This document shows positions 1 through 5,533 of a stretch of DNA of 7,628 bases, piece by piece. Each line of letters begins with the position of its first letter. The first letter of the stretch is position 1. The notes under the pieces are model-generated. The model was not told the origin of the DNA. It searched no databases and saw only the letters and a list, made by a program, of their open reading frames with translations. This DNA comes from VRUE01 sp047519745 (GTDB taxonomy: Bacteria > Actinomycetota > Thermoleophilia > Solirubrobacterales > 70-9). Made by a program: the position numbers and the translations under genes. The DNA lies in NCBI GenBank assembly GCA_047519745.1, contig JAPVSJ010000005.1:1-7628 (forward strand), in the 5' to 3' direction.

Positions 1-531
1 CCGCGGGGCGGCGACGCCAACCTCGCGGGGCTGGTCTTGCGCCTGCCGCGCTCGGCCTTCCTCGACCAGGCCCACATCCGCACGATCTGCACCAGGGTGC
101 AGTTCGCCGCAAACGGCGGCAACGGCGCCGGCTGCCCGGCGGCAGCGGTCTACGGCCACGCCACCGCCTACACCCCGATCCTCGACCAGCCCCTGAGCGG
201 CCCGGTCTACCTCCGATCCTCAAGCCACAACCTGCCCGACTTCGTCGCCGCCCTGCACGGCCTGGTCGACTTCGAAGCGGTGGCCCGGATCGACTCCAAG
301 GGCGGCGGCATCCGCGCCACCTTCTCCAACCTGCCCGACGCCCCGATCTCCAAAGTCGTGGTGCAGATGCAGGGCGCCAGGAAGGGCCTGATCGTCAACA
401 GCACGAACCTCTGCGCGGCAAGGCACAGAGCCGCCGCCCGGTTCAGCGGGCAAAACGGCAAGCGCTTCAGCGCGAAGCCCGTGGTTCAGGCGGACTGCGG
501 GAAAGGGCGGGGGCACAAGCGGAAGGGCTAG
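1..531 (+). CDS. C-terminal part of a large exported beta-rich repeat protein (5' end outside window)
   Basis: The frame is open from base 1 to the TAG at 529-531, giving 176 residues of a protein that starts left of the window; an internal TTG at 37 is not a credible start because the family pattern already runs through it. I see no enzyme motif. Visible pattern: LPRSAFL (residues 15-21), Cys30, GCPAAAVYG (44-52), GPVYLRS (67-73), a GGI strand near 102-104, LPDAPIS (111-117), GAR..LIV (125-132), Cys138 and Cys166, then a short basic tail ending GHKRKG. The same order of landmarks recurs twice in the protein starting at 5530, so the two are paralogues. The four cysteines are even in number. 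From memory the family is made of roughly 1000-residue secreted proteins of Solirubrobacterales with unknown function. Probably cell-surface or secreted; the signal peptide cannot be checked here. The reading frame is certain, the function is not. Confidence 0.9.
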   Translation, partial: PRGGDANLAGLVLRLPRSAFLDQAHIRTICTRVQFAANGGNGAGCPAAAVYGHATAYTPILDQPLSGPVYLRSSSHNLPDFVAALHGLVDFEAVARIDSKGGGIRATFSNLPDAPISKVVVQMQGARKGLIVNSTNLCAARHRAAARFSGQNGKRFSAKPVVQADCGKGRGHKRKG

Positions 532-533
532 GG

Positions 534-567
534 ATGCGGCGGAGGTCAGGCCTGACCTCCGCCGCAT
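534..567. terminator. 34-bp perfect palindrome just after the stop codon, probable terminator
   Basis: The left arm ATGCGGCGGAGGTCAGG (534-550) is followed without spacer by its exact reverse complement (551-567), only 2 nt after the stop of the upstream gene. As RNA it would fold into a GC-rich stem with a tight loop. A second small hairpin, TACCC-GTT-GGGTA (567-579), follows directly. There is no T tract, which is common for terminators of high-GC actinobacteria. Being symmetric it could work in both directions. A protein-binding operator is the alternative, but its position right behind a stop favours termination. Confidence 0.7.
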
Positions 568-665
568 ACCCGTTGGGTACCAGCGCGAAGCCGCATTCCT
601 GCGGGCGATTCGCGGTGCAACGTCTCCGATGTCAAACACAGCGCTTTCTTTCAAAAACATAGTCC

Positions 666-694
666 TTGACATTAAAAAGGCCATTGTTTACAGT
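666..694 (+). promoter_or_regulatory. Sigma-70-type promoter for the collagen-like gene and probably the genes after it
   Basis: A perfect -35 box TTGACA (666-671) is followed after exactly 17 nt by TACAGT (689-694), which matches 4 of 6 positions of the -10 consensus. The surrounding 629-700 stretch is strikingly AT-rich for this window, including CTTTCTTTCAAAAAC just upstream that could act as an UP-like element. Transcription would start near 700-702, leaving a leader of about 115 nt before the ATG at 816. It lies downstream of the palindromic terminator, as expected for a new transcription unit. Confidence 0.7.
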
Positions 695-701
695 CTTGTG
701 A

Positions 702-719
702 CGCTCCGTTCACGGAGCG
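702..719 (+). promoter_or_regulatory. Hairpin at the predicted 5' end of the leader RNA
   Basis: CGCTCCG (702-708), loop TTCA, CGGAGCG (713-719) form a perfect 7-bp stem with a 4-nt loop that starts at the predicted transcription start. It could be a 5' stabilising stem or, as DNA, an operator overlapping the start site. The rest of the leader (720-799) carries a direct repeat CAGGGAC (722-728 and 735-741) and a weak GCCGC/GCGGC stem near 762-778; I recognise no known riboswitch class in it. Confidence 0.45.
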
Positions 720-799
720 GGCAGGGACGTTTCACAGGGACCACACAACCGAGCTTCATAGGCCGCAAGGGAAGCGGCTGGCAGAGGGGCTCACGGGAC

Positions 800-805
800 A
801 AGGAG
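800..805 (+). promoter_or_regulatory. Ribosome binding site of the collagen-like gene
   Basis: AAGGAG lies 10 nt before the ATG at 816, slightly longer than the ideal spacing, and supports that start codon. Confidence 0.7.
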
Positions 806-815
806 AAGAGATTCG

Positions 816-1739
816 ATGCTCTCACCACTTCGTAACCGCGCACGCAGGCGCCTGCGCGAACCCTTCGGCAAGGCGGGCCTCACGGTCGCCGTGATCGCCC
901 TCGTCTTCGCGATGCTCGGCGGCGCCTACGCGGCCGGTGGCCTCAACGCCAAGCAGAAGAAGGAAGTCAAAGCGATCGCCAAGAGCTTCCAGGGCACCGG
1001 CCCGGCCGGAGCCGCAGGGCCGGCCGGCGCCAAGGGCGACACCGGCGCCGCAGGCGCCAAGGGCGATACGGGCGCCAAAGGGGAAAAAGGGGAAAAAGGC
1101 GAAAAAGGCCCCAAAGGCGACAAAGGCGAAAAAGGCGATCCCTGGACCGCCGGTGGCACGCTCCCTGTCGGCTCGACCGAGACCGGCGCCTGGAACATCA
1201 AGATGGTCTCGGGAGCCGGCGAAACCTCGCTCTCCTTCCCGATTCCTCTCGCGACGGCAATCAACGGCGCAAGCACCAAGGTGAACAGCTTCGCCGCCGG
1301 TACCGGCACGACGACCAGCGGCTCGACCGAAATTACGGGCCTGACCCATACCGCCAACACGCAGCCGTGGGCAACCCTAACCCCGATTACCGGCCCCGGG
1401 ATCCCGGCGGGTACGCAGATCACGGAAGTCATTAGTCCGACCGAAATAGTAATCAGCCAGGCCGCGACCGCTTCGGCCGCCGGCGTCGCCCTGAGCTCGA
1501 CCGTTTGGTCGCAATGCGACGACGGCGCCGCTCCCGCCGCAACGGCCGAACACCCGGAGGCCGACTCCGGCTTCCTCTGTGTATTTGTCGCCAGGGGCAC
1601 CGGGCCAATCCCTGGCCTGATCCCATTTCGGTCAGGCACTGCGAGTGAAGGTGGCGCTTCCACGGCAGGGGATAGGCTGAGCGGGGGCAGTTTCACTCTC
1701 AATGACTCGGTCGCGGGCACCTTCGCCGTCACCGGCTAG
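816..1739 (+). CDS. Membrane-anchored collagen-like (Gly-X-Y) surface protein
   Basis: 307 residues from an ATG with AAGGAG upstream. Residues 1-20 are strongly basic, 21-40 form a hydrophobic signal or anchor segment (GLTVAVIALVFAMLGGAYAA), and 41-60 are a Lys-rich linker containing KQKKEVKAIAK. Residues 62-109 are 16 uninterrupted Gly-X-Y triplets, first GPA/GAA/GAK/GDT, then GEK/GPK/GDK. Lys-Gly-Glu/Asp steps are known to stabilise collagen triple helices by interchain salt bridges, so a trimeric stalk is likely without prolyl hydroxylase. Residues 110-307 form a beta-rich head; from about 164 to 230 it contains a module with GPGIPAGTQITEV that looks inserted. The only cysteines, Cys234 and Cys255, could form one disulfide. 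No LPXTG sorting signal is present, so anchoring would be through the N-terminal segment. It is first in the unit and separated from the next large gene by a hairpin. The collagen-like call is sure; adhesion or matrix formation is inferred. Confidence 0.92.
   Translation: MLSPLRNRARRRLREPFGKAGLTVAVIALVFAMLGGAYAAGGLNAKQKKEVKAIAKSFQGTGPAGAAGPAGAKGDTGAAGAKGDTGAKGEKGEKGEKGPKGDKGEKGDPWTAGGTLPVGSTETGAWNIKMVSGAGETSLSFPIPLATAINGASTKVNSFAAGTGTTTSGSTEITGLTHTANTQPWATLTPITGPGIPAGTQITEVISPTEIVISQAATASAAGVALSSTVWSQCDDGAAPAATAEHPEADSGFLCVFVARGTGPIPGLIPFRSGTASEGGASTAGDRLSGGSFTLNDSVAGTFAVTG
999..1142 (+). repeat. Collagen Gly-X-Y repeat tract (16 triplets)
   Basis: The tract encodes 16 consecutive G-X-Y triplets. 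At DNA level the first half contains near-copies of an 18-nt unit (GGCGCCAAGGGCGACACC, then the same with GATACG at its end). The second half (1080-1136) is built on a 9-nt GGNGAAAAA unit. Lys is AAG in the first half and AAA in the second, so base composition shifts inside the tract. Gain or loss of whole units would keep the reading frame. Confidence 0.9.
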
Positions 1740-1764
1740 GGGGAACCGTTAGTTAGCTGACGGA

Positions 1765-1799
1765 CGGATCCGGACGGCACCAGGCGCCGTCCGGATCCG
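1765..1799 (+). terminator. 14-bp perfect stem between the collagen-like gene and the next large gene
   Basis: CGGATCCGGACGGC (1765-1778) and GCCGTCCGGATCCG (1786-1799) are exact reverse complements around a 7-nt loop, 25 nt after the collagen-gene stop. No T tract follows. I see no convincing promoter between it and the gene at 1877, so it may act as a partial terminator, or as a 3' stabiliser, letting some transcription continue into the two large genes. Confidence 0.65.
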
Positions 1800-1817
1800 A
1801 TCCCACCACTTGACGAC

Positions 1818-1880
1818 ATGACACACCAGGTCCACCGCTCCGCCAAGGCCAAGCACAAGCACAGGAGGCACGCCCGTTGA
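1818..1880 (+). CDS. Possible 20-codon basic leader peptide overlapping the next start
   Basis: An ATG at 1818 opens a 20-residue frame rich in His, Lys and Arg (ending KHKHRRHAR) and closing with TGA at 1878-1880. That stop overlaps the TTG start of the next gene as TTGA. The Shine-Dalgarno AGGAGG of the next gene lies inside this frame as two Arg codons. No ribosome binding site precedes its own ATG, and no homologue is recalled. If translated, it would couple ribosomes to the downstream start; if not, it is chance. Confidence 0.25.
   Translation: MTHQVHRSAKAKHKHRRHAR
1863..1868 (+). promoter_or_regulatory. Ribosome binding site that fixes a TTG start at 1877
   Basis: A perfect AGGAGG sits 8 nt before TTG (1877-1879). 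There is no ATG or GTG in this frame between the upstream in-frame stop (1811-1813) and this TTG, and the TTG gives a complete signal peptide, so the rare start codon is well supported. Confidence 0.85.
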
Positions 1881-4800
1881 CCCGCTCATCGACTCCGATC
1901 GCAAAGCAGCGTGGGCGCATCCTCACGGCGCTCGCCGCGGCGGCGCTCGCCTCGCTTTGCCTCGCCACCGCGTCGGCCCATGCCGCCGCACCCCCGCCGC
2001 TGGCGAAGAGCCCCGAAGACGGCAAACCGGGGGCGGGAGCGGGGCGGATCGACACTCCGGAAGGAATCGCCGCCGACCCGAACCTTCCGGGCCACGTCTA
2101 CATCGCCGACCGCGGCAACGCGCGGATCGACGAGTTCACCCCCTGGGGGGAGTTCGTCAAGGCCTGGGGCTGGGGAGTCAGAAACGGGGAAGCGAAATTC
2201 GAGAACTGCAGCGCTGAAACGGGCTGCCAGAAAGGCCTCGAAGGCGCCGGCAACGGTCAGTTCGCAAGACCCGAAGCGATCGCGGTCGACGGCGCCGGCG
2301 ACGTCTACGTGATCGAAGCCCAAAACCACCGGGTGCAGAAGTTCGACCCCACGGCGGGAGCGGGAGAAGAAGCGGCCTTCCTCCTCGCCTTCGGCGAAGC
2401 GGGCACGGGGCCGGGACAGCTCGGCGGCGAATCGTTCGCCTACCTCAGCCGGATCGCCGCCGACCCCACGACCGACACGGTCTTCGTCGGCGAAGGCGAA
2501 CGGATCCAGTCCTTCAACCCCGGCGGCAGCTTCAAAGAAGAGATCAAAGGCGGTTGCCTGGCCGGGAAGAAAGTCCGGACCCTTGCGGTCGGCCCCGAAG
2601 GCGACCTCTACGTCGCCTTCGAAGGCGAAGCCGAAGTGCGCAAGCTGAAAGCGAGCGGGCCGAGCGCGGAATGCCTCGAATCCTCCTTCACCCCCGAAGA
2701 CGCGGCGGAGAGGCCGAAGGCGCTGGCCCTCGACGCCAGCGGTGACCTCTACGTGGTGCTCGGCGCGAACAGTGGAGAACCGAAACGGGTCCAGGAGTAC
2801 GACGCAGCAGGCAAATGCCTCACCTGCGGCACAGGCGGCGAAGAGGAAGAAGTCGAAGTCGAAGGGGTGCGGAAAACCGAACACAAGCCGGGTTTCGACC
2901 GCTCGCCTGACACCCAACTGGAAGGCGTCGCGGCGAGCAGCGCCTGCGGGGCCGACGACGCCTACCTCGCCCACTTCAAGGCGAGCCCGCCCGAACAGTC
3001 CTACCTGCGCAGCTTCGGCGCCCCACCCGACCCCGGCCTCTGCCCGCAACCTGTGGTCCCACCGCAGATAAACGCCCAGTACGCGCTCTCTGCGGAAACC
3101 AGCAGCGCCGAGCTCGGCGCCGACGTCAACCCGAAGTTCTGGGACGACACCACCTACCACCTCGAATACGGCACCGCCCCCTGCGCGACGGGTGGCTGCA
3201 CCTCGACCACCGCCCCGGTCACCCTGACCGCGCAGGTGACCGGCATCCCGCTGGCGACCGAACCCGTCTTCCTCTCAGGGCTCACTCCCGGAACCACCTA
3301 CCACTACCGCTTCGTCTCCCAGAGCAGCGGCGGGGGCCCGGTCTACGGGGTCGACCCAGACGGCCCCGAAGGGCCCCGGGAAGCGACGTTCGAAGAAGGC
3401 CTCGAAGCCTCTTTCACCACCTTCAGGACGCCGGGAGTCGAACCGTGCCCGGCAAACGAAGCATTCCGCTCGGGCCCCTCGGCGCTCCTGCCTGACTGCC
3501 GCGCCTATGAGCTGGTCTCCCCGCTCGACAAAGAAGGGGCCGACGTCTTCGCCTTCGGCTCCGCGAAAACGTTGTTGCCGGCGGTTGTGAGCCAGAGCTC
3601 CCTCGACGGCGGCAAGCTCGCCTACGGCTCCTACCGCGCCTTCGGCGGCGCCGCCTCGGCCCCCTGGACCTCCCAATACGTCGCCGCCCGCCATGCCGGT
3701 GAGGCCTGGGTCAGCCACGCGATCTCCCCGCCGCGCGAAAAGGGACTAATCGAGGCGACTCGCCAGGCAAGAGCGGAATTCAAAGCCTTCTCGCCCGACC
3801 TCTGCCAAGGCTGGGTGGAGGGCTTCGCCGAACCGCCGCTCGCCCCCGGCGCCCCGGCGGGCATCGTCGACCTCTACCGGCGAAGCGACGATGAATGCGG
3901 CGGCCCCGCCTATGAGCCGCTGAACACGGCCGAAGTCCCGGCGGGCCTTGACCTGGAACTACAGGGGCACTCGGCGGACGAAGAAGAGACGATTTTCGTC
4001 GCCAGCCGTGCGTTGGCGGTGGGGGGGACGGCGGGAAAAATCCAGCTCTACGGGGCCAAGAGCGGCGAAGAGCGCTTCCTCTGCATCCTGCCCGGCGACA
4101 CCCCCTACCCGGGCTCGTGCACGGCTGGGTGGAGCCCGAAAGTCGACAGCTTCACCGGTCAGGAAGCGCAGTTGGCAAACGCGCTCTCGGCCGACGGGCG
4201 CCGCGTCTACTGGACGGCGCTCTCGGAAAGCAGCAGTAACCAGGGCAAGATCTACCTGCGCGAGAACCCCTTCGGCGAAGGGTCCGAGTGCGGCGGCGAA
4301 GGCTCGCCCTGCACGCTGGAGGTATCCAAAGCCGCCGAAACCGAAGCGGGGACGACGAGATCGCAGTTCTGGGCGGCGTCCAGAGACGGCTCGAAGGCGA
4401 TCTTCCAGACCGGGGGCAAGCTCTACGAATACCGCCGCGCCGACGAATCGACCCACCTGATCGCCGGCGAAGTGCTGGGGGTGGCGGGAGTCAGCGAGGA
4501 CGGATCGCGGATCTACCTGGCCTCAAGAGAAGCCAAAGGCGTGGCCAACGCCGAAGGCAAGACGGCGGTGGGGGGGCAGGCGAACCTCTACTTCTGGGAA
4601 GCGGGGGCGGGGTTCCGGTTCATCGGGGCACTTGTGAGCGAGGATCTGGGGACCTTGCCTTTGGTCCTCGTCTCTCCGATCGCGGCGAGCCTACAGTTCC
4701 ACAACTCACAAGTCAGCCCCGACGGCCAGGCGCTGGCCTTCCCCTCCTACACCCCGCTGACGGGCTATGACAACACCGACCGCAACTCCGGGGAAGCCGA

Positions 4801-5533
4801 CAGCGAGGTGTTCCTCTATGACGCACGGGGCAACGGCGGGGCGGGGAAGCTGGTGTGCGCGTCGTGCAACCCGAGCGGGGCGCGGCCGGCGGGGCGGGAA
4901 TTCCTGCTGGAAGGACAGAAAGCAGGCCCGTGGACCGCAGCCCGCATCCCCGTCTCCGAGAACGTCCTCTATGCCGCCCGGGTGCTCTCCGAAGACGGCA
5001 GTCGCCTCTTCTTCGAAAGCTTCGACGCGCTGAGCCTGCGCGACACCAACGGCAGAAAGGACGTCTACCAGTGGGAGGCGGCGGGGAGCGGCGGCTGCAA
5101 CACCGCCTCCCCCACATACAGCCCCCCAAACGGCGGCTGCATCGACCTGATCTCCTCGGGCAAGAGCGTGCGCGACTCAGACTTCCTCGACGCGAGCCCC
5201 GACGGACACGACGTCTTCTTCACCACCCTCGCGGGCCTCTTGCCCCAGGACTACGGCCTCATCGACGCCTATGACGCACGGGTCGAAGGCGGCCTGCCGA
5301 TCCCACCCCCGCCACCGGCGGGCTGTGAAGGCGAAGCCTGCCAGGGCCCCTACACCCCGCCCAACGACCCGACCCCCGCCTCGGCGCAGTTCTCCGGGGA
5401 GGGCAACCCCAAGGAGCCCCCGACCGCCCGCTGCCGCAAGCCGAAGGTGAAGCGCAAGGGCCGTTGCGTGGGCAAGAAGTCAAGACACCCGCACACGACA
5501 CAACGAAAGCAACGACGGAGGAGCAGGGCGTGA
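1877..5533 (+). CDS. Large secreted protein: NHL propeller, Fn3-like domain, PD40/TolB-like propeller, cationic tail
   Basis: 1218 residues from TTG. A signal peptide spans residues 1-37 (basic start, hydrophobic 15-31, cleavage near ASAHA). Residues about 55-380 hold six NHL-like repeats, for example PEGIAADPNLPGHVYIADRG (61-80) and PEAIAVDGAGDVYVIEAQNH (132-151). Residues 393-516 look fibronectin-III-like, with LSGLTPGTTYHYRFVSQS at 466-483. CPANEAF (524-530) and CRAYELVSPLDKEGADV (541-557) open a second propeller with nine S-x-D-type PD40 repeats starting at 575, 639, 699, 771, 835, 873, 947, 1038 and 1107 (e.g. SEDGSRIYL, SPDGQALAF). A Pro-rich linker with CEGEAC (1150-1155) leads to a Lys/Arg-rich tail (1186-1218). 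No catalytic motif is visible, so the propellers probably bind protein or glycan outside the cell. Mature cysteines number 26 in close pairs, including CLTC (314-317) and CASC (994-997). The stop overlaps the next start by 4 nt. Family known from memory in Solirubrobacterales, function unknown. Confidence 0.92.
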   Translation: MTRSSTPIAKQRGRILTALAAAALASLCLATASAHAAAPPPLAKSPEDGKPGAGAGRIDTPEGIAADPNLPGHVYIADRGNARIDEFTPWGEFVKAWGWGVRNGEAKFENCSAETGCQKGLEGAGNGQFARPEAIAVDGAGDVYVIEAQNHRVQKFDPTAGAGEEAAFLLAFGEAGTGPGQLGGESFAYLSRIAADPTTDTVFVGEGERIQSFNPGGSFKEEIKGGCLAGKKVRTLAVGPEGDLYVAFEGEAEVRKLKASGPSAECLESSFTPEDAAERPKALALDASGDLYVVLGANSGEPKRVQEYDAAGKCLTCGTGGEEEEVEVEGVRKTEHKPGFDRSPDTQLEGVAASSACGADDAYLAHFKASPPEQSYLRSFGAPPDPGLCPQPVVPPQINAQYALSAETSSAELGADVNPKFWDDTTYHLEYGTAPCATGGCTSTTAPVTLTAQVTGIPLATEPVFLSGLTPGTTYHYRFVSQSSGGGPVYGVDPDGPEGPREATFEEGLEASFTTFRTPGVEPCPANEAFRSGPSALLPDCRAYELVSPLDKEGADVFAFGSAKTLLPAVVSQSSLDGGKLAYGSYRAFGGAASAPWTSQYVAARHAGEAWVSHAISPPREKGLIEATRQARAEFKAFSPDLCQGWVEGFAEPPLAPGAPAGIVDLYRRSDDECGGPAYEPLNTAEVPAGLDLELQGHSADEEETIFVASRALAVGGTAGKIQLYGAKSGEERFLCILPGDTPYPGSCTAGWSPKVDSFTGQEAQLANALSADGRRVYWTALSESSSNQGKIYLRENPFGEGSECGGEGSPCTLEVSKAAETEAGTTRSQFWAASRDGSKAIFQTGGKLYEYRRADESTHLIAGEVLGVAGVSEDGSRIYLASREAKGVANAEGKTAVGGQANLYFWEAGAGFRFIGALVSEDLGTLPLVLVSPIAASLQFHNSQVSPDGQALAFPSYTPLTGYDNTDRNSGEADSEVFLYDARGNGGAGKLVCASCNPSGARPAGREFLLEGQKAGPWTAARIPVSENVLYAARVLSEDGSRLFFESFDALSLRDTNGRKDVYQWEAAGSGGCNTASPTYSPPNGGCIDLISSGKSVRDSDFLDASPDGHDVFFTTLAGLLPQDYGLIDAYDARVEGGLPIPPPPPAGCEGEACQGPYTPPNDPTPASAQFSGEGNPKEPPTARCRKPKVKRKGRCVGKKSRHPHTTQRKQRRRSRA
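5517..5523 (+). promoter_or_regulatory. Ribosome binding site for the GTG start at 5530
   Basis: GGAGGAG lies within the last codons of the upstream gene, 6 nt before the GTG at 5530-5532. It supports that start, and the GTGA overlap with the upstream stop (5531-5533) points to translational coupling. Confidence 0.8.

Noticed and set aside
720..799. Possible riboswitch in the leader (c-di-GMP or c-di-AMP type)
   Set aside because: CACAGGGACC superficially recalls part of the GEMM motif, but the GCAAAGCC element and paired architecture are absent.
629..835. 68-residue open frame on the plus strand spanning the promoter
   Set aside because: It contains the -35/-10 boxes and leader hairpin, has no ribosome binding site, and runs into the collagen-like gene in another frame.
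1080..1136. Programmed frameshift at the GAA AAA GGN runs
   Set aside because: Only five A residues precede G, so no A AAA AAG slippery heptamer exists, and the frame continues sensibly beyond the tract.
1810..1838. Promoter for the large gene starting with TTGACG
   Set aside because: No -10-like hexamer lies at suitable spacing; the region at 1833-1838 is CACCGC.
1886..3160. 424-residue open frame on the minus strand
   Set aside because: Shadow of the NHL region; no recognisable domain and no supported start.
4630..4713. 9-bp inverted repeats (ACTTGTGAG and CTCACAAGT) bracketing 84 bp of somewhat AT-richer DNA, as a possible small insertion
   Set aside because: The protein reads smoothly through it into SPDGQALAF, no target duplication is seen, and repeats of this length can occur by chance.
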